64,000 nucleotides of DNA from Paracoccus alkenifer. GTDB lineage: Bacteria > Pseudomonadota > Alphaproteobacteria > Rhodobacterales > Rhodobacteraceae. The DNA lies in assembly GCF_900108405.1 (NCBI RefSeq), contig NZ_FNXG01000001.1:682001-746000 (forward strand). The letters are read 5' to 3'. The notes under the pieces are model-generated. The model was not told where the DNA came from and made no database searches. It saw only the letters and a program-made list of their open reading frames with translations. Position 1 is the first letter of the stretch. Each line of letters begins with the position of its first letter. This document shows positions 33,874 to 43,285 of this stretch, one piece after another. The translations under genes were made by a program, and so were the position numbers.

Positions 33874-35514
33874 GTGTCCGATCCCGTCTCCTCCGATCCG
33901 CGTCAGGTCTGGCCGCAGGAATTTGCCGCCCTCTACCGCGACAAGGGCTATTGGCGGGGCGAGACCTTTGGCGAGATGCTGCGCGCGCGGGCGGCCGAAC
34001 ATCCCGACCGGCTGGCCGTGGTCGATGCCACCCACCGTTGGAGCTACGCCGAGCTGCTGGCCATGGCCGAGCGTGCCGCGCAAGGCTGGATGGGACTGGG
34101 GCTGTGCCCCGGCGACCGGGTGATCGTGCAGATCCCCAACGTGGCCGCGTTCTTTCCGGCGGTGTTCGGGCTGTTTCTGGCCGGGCTGGTGCCGGTCTAT
34201 GCCCTGCCCGCCCACCGCCAGACCGAGCTTGCGCATTTCGCTGCCCGCGCGGGCGCCAAGGCGCTGGTGATCGTGGACCGGCACGAGGGCTTTGACTATC
34301 GCCCGCTCGCGCTTGAGGTGCAGGCGGGCGCGCCGGGGCTTGCCCATGTCGTGGTGATCGGCGAGCCCGGCCCGCATCTGGATTTCGACGCCCTGCCCGC
34401 GGCCGGGCGGCCGCTGCCGCAGGTCGATCCGGCCTCGGTGGCGTTCTTGCAGATCTCGGGCGGCTCGACCGGGCTGTCCAAGCTGATCCCGCGCACGCAC
34501 GACGATTATATCTACAGCTTCCGCGCCAGCGCCGGGATCTGCGGGCTGGGGCCGGACAGCATCTATATGGCCGCCCTGCCCGTCGCGCATAACTTTCCGA
34601 TGAGCTCGCCGGGGGTCATGGGCGCGCTTTACGCCGGCGCGCGCGTGGTGATGTGTCCCAACCCCAGCGCCGACACCGCATTCCGCCTGATCGCGGCCGA
34701 GCGGGTGACCATCACCGGCGTGGTCCCGCCCGTGGCACTGCTGTGGATGCAGGCGGCAGCGAAAACCCCCCATGACATTTCCAGCCTGCAAGTGCTGCAA
34801 GTGGGCGGCGCGAAATTCATCCCCGAGGCGGCGGCCCGGGTCCGCCCCACGCTGGGCTGCACGCTGCAACAGGTGTTCGGCATGGCCGAGGGGCTGGTGA
34901 ACTATACACGGCTCGACGACCCCGAAGAAACGATCATCGGCACGCAAGGCCGCGCCATCAGCCCCGATGACGAGGTGCTGGTGCTGGACGACGACGGCAA
35001 CCCGGTGCCGGACGGCCTGCCCGGGCACCTGCTGACCCGCGGCCCCTATACGATCCGCGCCTATCACAACGACCCGGCGGCCAATGCCCGCAGCTTTACC
35101 GACGACGGATTCTACCGCACCGGCGACATCGTGAAACGGCTGCCCGGCGGCTATCTGGTCGTGCAGGGCCGCGCCGGCGATCACATCAACCGGGCCGGCG
35201 AAAAGATCTCGGCCGAGGAAATCGAGGATCACCTGCTGGCCCATCAAGGCATCTTCGATGCCGCCGTGGTCTCGATCCCCGACGCGTTCCTGGGCGAGCG
35301 CAGCTGTGCCTTTGTCATCCCCGCCGCCGGCGCGACCCTGCGCGCGCCCGAGGTCAAGTCTTTCATGCGCACCCGGGGCCTCGCGGAATTCAAGGTGCCC
35401 GATCAGGTTGTTTTCGTGGACGAATTCCAGACCACCGCCGTCGGCAAGATCAGCCGCAACACCCTGCGCGCGCAGCTGCGCGCCCGTTTTCTGGACCAAG
35501 GAAAGACGCCATGA
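33874..35514 (+). CDS. dhbE: 2,3-dihydroxybenzoate-AMP ligase
   Basis: A 546-residue stand-alone adenylation enzyme (EntE/DhbE). Motifs: [25 protein letters not shown] (core A3 region and DHB-ligase signature), [16 protein letters not shown] (A5), YRTGDIV (A7), [15 protein letters not shown] (A8) and [10 protein letters not shown] (A10 Lys). It activates DHB and loads the aryl carrier. GTG at 33874 is favoured: AGGTGAG is 5 nt upstream. The stop overlaps the carrier-protein ATG by 4 nt. Confidence 0.95.
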   Translation: MSDPVSSDPRQVWPQEFAALYRDKGYWRGETFGEMLRARAAEHPDRLAVVDATHRWSYAELLAMAERAAQGWMGLGLCPGDRVIVQIPNVAAFFPAVFGLFLAGLVPVYALPAHRQTELAHFAARAGAKALVIVDRHEGFDYRPLALEVQAGAPGLAHVVVIGEPGPHLDFDALPAAGRPLPQVDPASVAFLQISGGSTGLSKLIPRTHDDYIYSFRASAGICGLGPDSIYMAALPVAHNFPMSSPGVMGALYAGARVVMCPNPSADTAFRLIAAERVTITGVVPPVALLWMQAAAKTPHDISSLQVLQVGGAKFIPEAAARVRPTLGCTLQQVFGMAEGLVNYTRLDDPEETIIGTQGRAISPDDEVLVLDDDGNPVPDGLPGHLLTRGPYTIRAYHNDPAANARSFTDDGFYRTGDIVKRLPGGYLVVQGRAGDHINRAGEKISAEEIEDHLLAHQGIFDAAVVSIPDAFLGERSCAFVIPAAGATLRAPEVKSFMRTRGLAEFKVPDQVVFVDEFQTTAVGKISRNTLRAQLRARFLDQGKTP

Positions 35515-35747
35515 CCCTGACGCTTGAACAGATGCGCAAGGATATTGCCGAGCTGATCGAGCTCGACCCCTCCGAGGTCCGCGACGACGATGTGCTGCCC
35601 GATCTGGGGCTGGATTCGCTGCGGCTGATGCGGCTGGTGCTGGCATGGGAAGAGGCCGGGCTGACCGCCGATTTCGGGCTGTTTGCGGAATATTCGACGC
35701 TGGGCGAATGGTGGCGCGAGGTCGTCCTGCCCGCGCAAGCCGTCTGA
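35511..35747 (+). CDS. Free-standing aryl carrier protein
   Basis: A 78-residue acyl-carrier-like protein with the phosphopantetheine site in [19 protein letters not shown] (Ser of D-S-L). It probably receives dihydroxybenzoate from DhbE and donates it to the NRPS condensation domain. In enterobactin and bacillibactin pathways this carrier is fused to isochorismatase, so this is a split form. The gene overlaps dhbE (ATGA) and ends 1 nt before the NRPS start. No phosphopantetheinyl transferase is in the window. Confidence 0.9.
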   Translation: MTLTLEQMRKDIAELIELDPSEVRDDDVLPDLGLDSLRLMRLVLAWEEAGLTADFGLFAEYSTLGEWWREVVLPAQAV

Positions 35748-35748
35748 C

Positions 35749-38700
35749 ATGGCTGCTGTCGCCCCTGCCCCGGTCGCTGCCCGCGCCCACAAGCTGACCG
35801 AGGCGCAAGAGGGTCTGTGGTATGCGCAGGCGCTGGACCCGGCCAACCCGATCCTGAACACCGGTCAGTATCTGGACCTGCGCGGCCCGCTGGACCTGCC
35901 CGCGATGCGCGAGGCGCTGGCCCGCACCATCGCGGAATCTCAGGCGCTGCACCTGCGTTTCCGCATGGGCGAGGACGGGCCGGAACAATTCCTGTCGCCC
36001 CAGGGCATCACCCCGCGCATCGTTGATCTGCGCGCGCACCCGGATCCCGAGGCCGAGGCGCTGGCCCGGATGCGCGCCGACAGCGACCGCCCGCTGGACC
36101 TGTCGGCCGAGCCGCTGGCCGCATTCACCCTGTTCATCCTGTCGCCCGACCGGCACCTGCTTTACGAACGCATCCACCATCTGGCCATCGACGGCTACGG
36201 CATGGTGCTGGTCACCAACCGCATCGGCGAACATTACGGCACCCTGACCGGCGCCGGCCCCGTGCCGATGCCCTTGCCCCCCTATCAGCGCGCCCATGAC
36301 GAAAACGACGCGTGGCTGGCATCCGACCGCCGGGCGCAGGCCGCCGAGTGGTGGCGCGCCGCCATGGCCGACCTGCCCGAGGTCACCGGCCCCAACCCCG
36401 GCCGGGCGGTCAGCGGTCACCGCTTCATCCGCGAAAGCCGGTGGCTGCCGGCGGATATCGCCGCGTCGCTGGAGCAGGTCGCCACCCGCTGCAAGCTGGG
36501 CTGGCCGGATGTGCTGACCGCGCTGACCGGCGCCTATCTGGCGCGCTGGACCGGCGGCGATTGCGTGATCGGCATCCCCTTTATGGCGCGGATGGGTCGC
36601 AAGATCGCGCGCCTGCCCTGCATGGCGATGAACGTGCTGCCCCACCGCATCCGCCCCGACGAGGACATGCCCCTGGACGACTGGCTGGCGCTTGAGGCCG
36701 CCACCTTGCGCGAGGAACGCCGCCACGGGCTTTACCGCAGCGAATATCTGCGCCGCGACCTGGGGCTTGTCGGCGGCTCGCGCCGGCTTTACGGGCCGCT
36801 GGTCAACGTGCAGCCCTTTGACCGGGCGCCGGTGTTTGCGGGGCTGACGGTCGGGTTGCATATCCTTGGCGCAGGCGCGGTGGACGACCTGACCCTGACA
36901 TTTCGCGGCGACCCGCAGTCGGGCATCCTGTTCGAGGTGGACGCCAACCCCGCGCTTTACACGGCCCACGATATCGCCGGCCATTCCGCGCGCCTGCCCG
37001 AGTTCCTGCGCGCCGCGCTGGCCGCGCCGTCGCTGGCCACGGTGCCGACCGCCAGCCCGGCCGAAATCGCCGCCACCGAACAGGTGAACGCGACCGCGCA
37101 TCCGGTCCCCGACACCACGCTGACCGCGCTGATCGAGGCGCAGATGCAGGCCACCCCGGACGCCCCGGCGTTAAGCCATGGCGACCAGACGCTGAGCTTT
37201 GCGGACCTCGACCGCCGCAGCGCCGCGCTTGCCGCGAAACTGTCGGCGCTGGGGGCGGGGCCGGGCGGGATCGTCGCGGTCGCGCTGGAACGCTCGCTGG
37301 AACTGCCCATCGCGCTGCTGGCGATCCTGCGGGCGGGCGCGGCCTATCTGCCGCTGGACCCCGACCACCCGGCCGAACGGATCGCCCGCATCCTGTCGCG
37401 CGCGCAGCCCGCCGTGGTGCTGAGCGCGCCCGATCTGGCGGCGCTGTTTGCGCCGGGCACGCCCCTGCTGACCACGCCCGACTGGCCGACCACCGGCGCG
37501 GCCCCGGCCACGCCAGCCGCGCCGGACGATCTGGCCTATGTGATCTTCACCTCGGGTTCCACGGGCGAGCCCAAGGGCGTCATGGTCGAACACCGCGCCA
37601 TCGTGAACCGGCTGCTGTGGATGGGCGCGCATTACGGCATCGACGCCTCGGACCGCATCCTGCAAAAAACTCCGGCCAGTTTCGACGTCTCGGTGTGGGA
37701 GTTTTTCCTGCCGATGATCGTCGGGGCCGAGCTGGTGATGGCGCCGCCGGGCGCGCATCGCGACCCCGCCGCCATTGCCGCGCTGATCCGCCGCCATGCG
37801 ATCACCACGCTGCATTTCGTGCCCTCGATGCTGTCGGCGTTCCTTGCCGCGCCGGCGTCCGGCGGGCTGGCGCTGCGCCGGGTATTCTGTTCGGGCGAGG
37901 AACTGACCGCCGATCACCGCGACCGTTTCCACCAGCGCATCACGGCCGAGCTGCACAATCTTTACGGCCCGACCGAGGCCGCCGTCGATGTCAGCTACTG
38001 GCCGGCCGCGCCCGACGACACCGCCAATCCGGTGCCGATCGGCTGGCCGGTCTGGAACACCGTGCTTGAGGTGCTGGACGACCGGATGCGGCCGCTGCCG
38101 CCGGGGCTGGCGGGGAACCTGTATCTGGGCGGCGTGCAGCTGGCGCGCGGCTATCTGGGGCGCGACGACCTGACGGCGGAACGCTTTATCCCCGACCCGC
38201 ACCGGCCCGGGCAGCGGCTGTATGCCGCCGGCGACCTGGCGCGGCGGCGCCCGGATGGCGCGGTGGTCTATCTGGGCCGCTCGGACCATCAGGTCAAGAT
38301 CCGCGGCCTGCGCATCGAACTGGGCGAGATCGAGGCCGCGATCATGGCGACCGGGCTTGCCCGCGAAACCGTCGTGCTCGCGCGCGAGGACAATGGCGGC
38401 GAAAAGCGGCTGGTCGCCTATCTCGTCCCCAAGGCCGATTATGCCCAGGGCGCGCTGGCCGCAAAGCTTGCAGACACGCTGCCCGCCTATATGGTCCCCT
38501 CGGCCGAAATCGCGCTGAGCGCGCTGCCGGTCACCTCGAACGGCAAGCTGGACCGCAAGGCGCTGCCCGCGCCCGAGTTCCGCGCCGGCGGCCGCGCCGC
38601 GGAAACCGCGACCGAGCAGCTGCTGGCACGCCTGTTCGCCGAGGTGCTGCACCTGCCCCGCCCCGCCACGGCCGAGGCGGATTTCTTTGCCCTTGGCGGC

Positions 38701-39618
38701 GATTCGCTGTCCGCCGTCCGGCTGACCCTGCGCATCGGGCAGGAAACCGGCCGCGATCCCGGGCTTGGCACGATTTTCGAACACCCGGTCCTGTCGGCAA
38801 TGGCCGCCGCGATCGAGGCCCACGCGCAGGACGACGGGCTGGGGCCGCTGATCCTGCTGGCCGACGGCGATCCCGATGCCGCGCCGCTGTTCCTGATCCA
38901 TCCCGCGGGCGGCATTTCCTGGGGCTATCGCCATCTCGCGCGGCTGATCGCACCCGCGCGGCGGGTCTGGGGGGTGCAGCATCCGGGGCTGGATCCGCAG
39001 ACGGCGCTGCCGGAAAATCTGGATGCGCTGGCCCGCGAATACATGCAGCATATCCTGCGGCTCGTGCCCGACGGGCCGGTGCATCTGGTCGGCTGGTCCG
39101 TCGGCGGCATCATCGCGCAGGCGCTGGCGGTCGAACTGGCGGCTGTCGGGCGCAAGGCCGGGCTTGTCGCGCTGCTGGACAGCTATCCCGCCGATGCCTG
39201 GCGCAACGAGCCCGACCCCGACCCGGTCGCCGCCCTGCGCGCGCTGCTGGCCATCGCGGGCCATGATCCCAACGCGCATCTCGATCTGGATTCGCGCGAA
39301 AAGGTCGTGGCGTTCCTGCGCGCGGGCGAAACCACGCTGGGCGCGCTGCCCGACCCGGTGCTGGACGGCATCACCCGCCTGGTCACCGACACCAACCGGC
39401 TGGTGCGCGGCCATTACCACCGCCCGATGCCCGGTCGCCTGACCCATATCCGCGCCGCGCTGGACCATGCGGGCGAAAACCTTGGCGCCGACATGTGGCA
39501 GCCCTATGCCGGCGAGGTCGAGGCGCTTGCGGTGCCGTTCCTGCACCCGCAGATGACCTCGCCCGAGGCATCCGCCATGATCGCGCCCGAGCTTGTGCGC
39601 CGTCTGGACCGATACTGA
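35749..39618 (+). CDS. EntF-like NRPS (C-A-PCP-TE), predicted serine-activating
   Basis: A 1289-residue single-module synthetase, nearly the length of E. coli EntF (1293). Order: condensation domain with IHHLAIDGYG (HHxxxDG, about residue 140); adenylation domain with FTSGSTGEPKG, FDVSVWEFF, LHFVPSM, VFCSGEEL, NLYGPTEAAVDVSYW and SDHQVKIRGLRIELGEIE; carrier domain FFALGGDSLSAVRL; thioesterase with GWSVGGI (Ser nucleophile) and a late FLHPQM His. Specificity positions read D-V-W-H-F-S-L-V, the serine code of EntF. The product is therefore probably DHB-serine, either linear or a trilactone. It is the last gene of the biosynthetic operon and is followed by a terminator. Confidence 0.94.
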   Translation: MAAVAPAPVAARAHKLTEAQEGLWYAQALDPANPILNTGQYLDLRGPLDLPAMREALARTIAESQALHLRFRMGEDGPEQFLSPQGITPRIVDLRAHPDPEAEALARMRADSDRPLDLSAEPLAAFTLFILSPDRHLLYERIHHLAIDGYGMVLVTNRIGEHYGTLTGAGPVPMPLPPYQRAHDENDAWLASDRRAQAAEWWRAAMADLPEVTGPNPGRAVSGHRFIRESRWLPADIAASLEQVATRCKLGWPDVLTALTGAYLARWTGGDCVIGIPFMARMGRKIARLPCMAMNVLPHRIRPDEDMPLDDWLALEAATLREERRHGLYRSEYLRRDLGLVGGSRRLYGPLVNVQPFDRAPVFAGLTVGLHILGAGAVDDLTLTFRGDPQSGILFEVDANPALYTAHDIAGHSARLPEFLRAALAAPSLATVPTASPAEIAATEQVNATAHPVPDTTLTALIEAQMQATPDAPALSHGDQTLSFADLDRRSAALAAKLSALGAGPGGIVAVALERSLELPIALLAILRAGAAYLPLDPDHPAERIARILSRAQPAVVLSAPDLAALFAPGTPLLTTPDWPTTGAAPATPAAPDDLAYVIFTSGSTGEPKGVMVEHRAIVNRLLWMGAHYGIDASDRILQKTPASFDVSVWEFFLPMIVGAELVMAPPGAHRDPAAIAALIRRHAITTLHFVPSMLSAFLAAPASGGLALRRVFCSGEELTADHRDRFHQRITAELHNLYGPTEAAVDVSYWPAAPDDTANPVPIGWPVWNTVLEVLDDRMRPLPPGLAGNLYLGGVQLARGYLGRDDLTAERFIPDPHRPGQRLYAAGDLARRRPDGAVVYLGRSDHQVKIRGLRIELGEIEAAIMATGLARETVVLAREDNGGEKRLVAYLVPKADYAQGALAAKLADTLPAYMVPSAEIALSALPVTSNGKLDRKALPAPEFRAGGRAAETATEQLLARLFAEVLHLPRPATAEADFFALGGDSLSAVRLTLRIGQETGRDPGLGTIFEHPVLSAMAAAIEAHAQDDGLGPLILLADGDPDAAPLFLIHPAGGISWGYRHLARLIAPARRVWGVQHPGLDPQTALPENLDALAREYMQHILRLVPDGPVHLVGWSVGGIIAQALAVELAAVGRKAGLVALLDSYPADAWRNEPDPDPVAALRALLAIAGHDPNAHLDLDSREKVVAFLRAGETTLGALPDPVLDGITRLVTDTNRLVRGHYHRPMPGRLTHIRAALDHAGENLGADMWQPYAGEVEALAVPFLHPQMTSPEASAMIAPELVRRLDRY

Positions 39619-39624
39619 CACCCC

Positions 39625-39656
39625 CGCCCGCCAGTTCCGGCGGGCGCGGGAATTTT
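39625..39656 (+). terminator. Terminator of the siderophore biosynthetic operon
   Basis: CGCCCGCC (39625-39632) and GGCGGGCG (39639-39646) form a perfect 8-bp stem with a 6-nt loop, extendable with one mismatch, followed by AATTTT at 39651-39656. It lies just after the NRPS stop and fits an intrinsic terminator. Confidence 0.75.
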
Positions 39657-39720
39657 CGGGCGAATCATCATACGCTGTCTCCTTTCCCGGGCATCCTGCC
39701 CGCAAAGGATGAAGATTCGG

Positions 39721-40557
39721 TCAACCGGCGGCGAAAGGCAGGACCAGCGGCAGAGAGCCGGCGATGGTCTGGATATGGATCAGCCCCGGCAGCACATGCA
39801 CCTGCGGCGCCAGCCCCTGCCCGTCGCGCAGGTCGGCGATGAACTGCATCGTCGCGGGCGCCGGCCCGTCGGGCGGCGGCCCGTCACTGCCCGAGCGTTT
39901 TTCCCGGTCGCCCAGCGCCATCAGCAGGGGCGGCGGCGGCTCGATCCGTCCCGCCTGCGCGGCAACGCGGCGAATCAGCGGCTCGTCCCACCAGATCGAC
40001 GGGCTGATCGAGGCGAAACGCGCAAACGTCCCCGGCCGCGTCAACAGCGCATAAAGCACGAAAAGCCCGCCAAAGCTGTGCCCCCACAGGCAGCGGCGCG
40101 CGGGGTCGATGGGCAGCCCCTGTTCGGCCGCCTCGCGCAGCTCGCCGGTCAGGCGGTCGAGAAACAGCGATGCCCCGCCCGCCGTGCGGCCGGGATGCAC
40201 CGGATCGGGGCGCAGCCCGTCGCCCGGCCCGTCGGGCGCGGTGAAATCCATGGTTCTGCGTTCGCGCGCGAACTGGCGGTCGGTGTCATAGCCGACGCCG
40301 ACCAGCACCAGCCCCGGCACCGCGGCCAGATGCTCGGGCGTCAGGAAATCAAAGGCGGCGTTGCCGTCCAGCAGATACAGCACCGGCCAGCCACCGGGCG
40401 GTGCCTTGGCCTTGGGCACGGCCAGAAACAGCCGGTGGCCGGGACCGCAGGCCACCGACATCTGCGACAGGCGATGCGTGGGCGCCCCGGTATCAAAGAT
40501 GCGCAACGTGGCGGGGTTCTGCGCATGGTCGGGCCTGACGCGACCTGTATCCGACAT
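39721..40557 (-). CDS. Putative siderophore esterase (IroE/BesA-like alpha/beta hydrolase)
   Basis: A 278-residue hydrolase without clear signal peptide. It has YLLDGNAAFDFL, VGVGYDTDRQFARERRTMDF, the nucleophile elbow CLWGHSFGGLFVLYAL (G-H-S-F-G-G) and a late PGLIHIQTI His region. This layout matches esterases that hydrolyse enterobactin-type trilactones to release iron. It converges on the NRPS gene and shares a 150-nt divergent region with the beta-propeller gene, so it may be controlled with the uptake genes. Confidence 0.85.
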   Translation of the reverse strand: MSDTGRVRPDHAQNPATLRIFDTGAPTHRLSQMSVACGPGHRLFLAVPKAKAPPGGWPVLYLLDGNAAFDFLTPEHLAAVPGLVLVGVGYDTDRQFARERRTMDFTAPDGPGDGLRPDPVHPGRTAGGASLFLDRLTGELREAAEQGLPIDPARRCLWGHSFGGLFVLYALLTRPGTFARFASISPSIWWDEPLIRRVAAQAGRIEPPPPLLMALGDREKRSGSDGPPPDGPAPATMQFIADLRDGQGLAPQVHVLPGLIHIQTIAGSLPLVLPFAAG

Positions 40558-40707
40558 TCACCGATTCCTTTCCCGGCGACCGCATCACGGAGTTTTATGG
40601 CGCGGCCATGGTTGACAACTCCTGTCGGGAATATACTGCTGCGCGGAACCTACGCCAGACCGGATCTCCGGCCCAGCCCGAAACGTCACAGACCAAAGGG
40701 GATCCTC

Positions 40708-42117
40708 ATGACCATGATTTCACGTCACCTTGCCCGGCGCCTGCTGGGTGCCTCGGCGCTGGCGCTGGCGCTGGCCGGACCGGCGCTGGCCGACAGCATC
40801 TTTACCCCCAGCGCCGACGTGTTCACCGGCTCGGTCAACGCCGGCGGGGCCGAGCGCGGCGCGCCGGTCTATCCCGGCTCGGACGCGGTGATCAGCGGCG
40901 ATGCGCTGACCCCGGGCCAACAGGTCACGCTGATGCGCGGCACCACGGTGCTGAACGCCGACGGCCCGCTGACCGTGGACCCCGAGGGCAAGCTGAGCTT
41001 TGGCCTGACCGTGGACGAGGATGCCGCCCCCGGCGTGCATCCGATCGTGGTGATCGCGGAAAACCCCGCCGCCGCGACGGTGGTCGATCTCAAGATCTCG
41101 CCCCGGATCCCGCTGTCGGGCGAGGACAGGTTCACCGTCGAAAGCGCGCCGGTGACGCGGGGGCTGTATCAGATCGCCTATAGCCCCGCCTCGGACGCGC
41201 TGTTCGTGACCTCGGCCGTCGGCCGCCCGCCGGTCAGCGAATCGTCGCTGATCAAGATCGACCCCAAAACGCTGGAAACCGTGGCCTCGGCCGCGCCGCC
41301 CGCAGCCCCTGCCCGCCCCGACGGCGGCGACGGCGGGGTGTTCGCGGTCTACGGCGTCGATGTGGACGACACGAACGGGCATGTCTGGGTCTCGAACCCC
41401 CGCCAGAACACCGCCGCCGTCTATAGCCAGGCCGACCTGTCGCTGGTCCGGCAGTTCGACCCCGGCGCCGTGCCCCATCCGCGCGACGTGATGATCGACG
41501 AGTCCCGCGGTCGCGCCTATCTCAGCACCAGCTTCGAGGGCCGGATCGAGGTGTTTGACACCGCCACGCTGGAACAGCTTGCGCCCATCGAGATCGCCTC
41601 GACCATCCGCCGCGGCCAGTTCGGGGCACGCAGCGTCGATCTGGACACCGAATCGGGCAAGCTGTTCACCGTCAGCATCAGCACGCCCGAAGTGGCGGTG
41701 GTCGATCTGGACAGCGGCGCGGTCCGCGTGCTGCCGCTGCGCGGCGTCATCGACGGCTCGGACACCGCCTATGACCGGCAAGAGGGGCTGATTTTCGTCG
41801 TGGCGCAGGGCAGCGACAACCTGCTGATCGTCAGCGAGGAAACCGGCGAGATCCTGCATGACATCGACATCGGCGCCAGCCCGCTGAGCGTGACCTTTGA
41901 CCCGCAGTCGCGGCTGGCCTTTGTGGCGAACCGCGGCTCGGACACGCTGACCGCCGTCACCCCCGAGGGCGAGATCGTCGCCAATCTGGACGGCGGCAGC
42001 TATCCCAACCAGATCCGCGTCCTGCGCGACGGGGCCGTCTATGCCGTGAACAAGTCGCGCGGCGAAAACGACGAGCGCGGCGACCGCATCTCGCGCATCC
42101 GCCCGGCGGCCGAATAG
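40708..42117 (+). CDS. Exported YncE-like seven-bladed beta-propeller protein with N-terminal extra domain
   Basis: A 469-residue protein with a signal peptide (ALALAGPALA). After it comes a beta-rich domain of about 100 residues (PVYPGSDAVISGDALTPGQQ, an Ig-like pattern), then repeated blades such as LYQIAYSPASDALFVTSA, VYGVDVDDTNGHVWVSNP, DVMIDESRGRAYLST, TAYDRQEGLIFVVAQG and SVTFDPQSRLAFVANRG. E. coli YncE is iron-regulated and of unclear function. Lying between a siderophore esterase and a siderophore importer, this one probably serves iron acquisition in the periplasm, perhaps binding the siderophore (inference). AAAGGGG precedes the ATG. Confidence 0.82.
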   Translation: MTMISRHLARRLLGASALALALAGPALADSIFTPSADVFTGSVNAGGAERGAPVYPGSDAVISGDALTPGQQVTLMRGTTVLNADGPLTVDPEGKLSFGLTVDEDAAPGVHPIVVIAENPAAATVVDLKISPRIPLSGEDRFTVESAPVTRGLYQIAYSPASDALFVTSAVGRPPVSESSLIKIDPKTLETVASAAPPAAPARPDGGDGGVFAVYGVDVDDTNGHVWVSNPRQNTAAVYSQADLSLVRQFDPGAVPHPRDVMIDESRGRAYLSTSFEGRIEVFDTATLEQLAPIEIASTIRRGQFGARSVDLDTESGKLFTVSISTPEVAVVDLDSGAVRVLPLRGVIDGSDTAYDRQEGLIFVVAQGSDNLLIVSEETGEILHDIDIGASPLSVTFDPQSRLAFVANRGSDTLTAVTPEGEIVANLDGGSYPNQIRVLRDGAVYAVNKSRGENDERGDRISRIRPAAE

Positions 42118-42184
42118 GGACACCGCAGAAACGCACCGGGCAAGGGCGGCCCCGCCGCCCTCGCCCCGCTTGAAGGAGAGCAGG

Positions 42185-43285
42185 ATGCCGCAGCTTCGTC
42201 GATCAGCCACGCTTGTCCTGACATTTTGCGCCCTCGCCGCGCCGCTGCGCGCCGAGATCGCCGTGACCGACCTGCTGGGGCGCCAGGTCACCCTGTCCGA
42301 ACCCGCCGACCGCATCGTGCTGGGCGAGGGGCGGCATCTGACCGTGCTGGGGCTGCTGCACGAAGATCCGGTGGCGCTGGTCGCCGGATGGCGGCTGGAC
42401 AAGGCGCTGGACGAGCCGACGCAGCAGGCCTATCGCGCGCGTTTTCCGGCGATGGATGCGATCCGCCCGGTCGGGTCGGGCAACCGCGACCTGTCGGCGG
42501 AAAGCGTGATCGCGCTGCAACCCGATCTGCTGGTGCTGTCGCTGATGGACCGGGGCGATCCGGGGATGGACCGCGCCCGCGACCAGATCGAATCCGCCGG
42601 CATCCCCGTCGTCTATGTGGATTTCTTTGCGCATCCGCTGGAAAATTCGATCCCCAGCCTGAAAATCCTTGGCGCGCTGACCGGCGCGCAGGACAAGGCC
42701 GACGAATTCGCCGAATTCTACGACACGCATCTGTCGCGCATCACCGAAAGACTGGCCGACCCCTCTATCCAGCGCCCGCGCGTGTTTTTGCATGCGCATG
42801 CCTCGCCGCAGGGGTGCTGCCCGACTGTGGGTTCGGGGGTGTTCGACGATTTCATCACCACCGCCGGCGGCACCAACATCGCGGCCGAGGTGGTGCCGGG
42901 CGTTCAGGGCACGGTCAGCCTGGAATATCTGATCGGCGCCGACCCCGACGTTTATCTGGCCACCGGCGGCACCCATATGGCGGGGCGCGGCGGGCTGGTG
43001 CTGGGGTCGGGGGTCGATGCCGAACAGGCGCGGGCGAGTTTCAAGACGCTGCTGGCGGCGCCGGGGTTGTCCTCGCTGCCGGCGGTGGAACAGGGCCGCG
43101 CCTCGGGTATCTGGCATCTGTTCAACGACACCCCCGCCCATATCGCGCTGATCGAGCATCTGGCCCTTAGCTTTCACCCCGAGCTGTTCGCCGACCTCGA
43201 CCCCGAGGCCACGCTGGCGCAGATCGACCGGCAGTTCCTGCCGGTCAGCGTGCCGGGCACATGGTGGGTGCGGGCCGGGGAATGA
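42185..43285 (+). CDS. Iron-siderophore ABC transporter substrate-binding protein
   Basis: A 366-residue periplasmic protein (FepB/FhuD/BtuF-like fold). It has a signal peptide ending at PLRAE, VTDLLGRQVTLSEPADRIVL at the start of the domain, a PSLKILGALTG segment and a TAGGTNIAAEVVPG segment. CCPTVGSG carries adjacent cysteines. It would hand ferric catecholate to the permease. GGAGAG precedes the ATG at 42185. Its stop overlaps the permease start in ATGA. Confidence 0.9.
   Translation: MPQLRRSATLVLTFCALAAPLRAEIAVTDLLGRQVTLSEPADRIVLGEGRHLTVLGLLHEDPVALVAGWRLDKALDEPTQQAYRARFPAMDAIRPVGSGNRDLSAESVIALQPDLLVLSLMDRGDPGMDRARDQIESAGIPVVYVDFFAHPLENSIPSLKILGALTGAQDKADEFAEFYDTHLSRITERLADPSIQRPRVFLHAHASPQGCCPTVGSGVFDDFITTAGGTNIAAEVVPGVQGTVSLEYLIGADPDVYLATGGTHMAGRGGLVLGSGVDAEQARASFKTLLAAPGLSSLPAVEQGRASGIWHLFNDTPAHIALIEHLALSFHPELFADLDPEATLAQIDRQFLPVSVPGTWWVRAGE

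Noticed and set aside
33826..37101. Very long minus-strand open frame (over 1000 codons) opposite the siderophore genes
   Set aside because: It lies antisense to the DHB ligase, carrier and NRPS genes, whose motifs are unmistakable. Its translation is rich in Arg, Gly, Gln and His, as expected of a high-GC shadow frame.
37171..39705. Long minus-strand frame opposite the NRPS
   Set aside because: Same reason: low-complexity composition, no domain, and complete overlap with NRPS motifs on the other strand.
40612..40637. TTGACA...TATACT promoter before the beta-propeller gene
   Set aside because: The hexamers are good but only 14 nt apart, too short for a normal sigma-70 promoter, so it is not listed as a feature.
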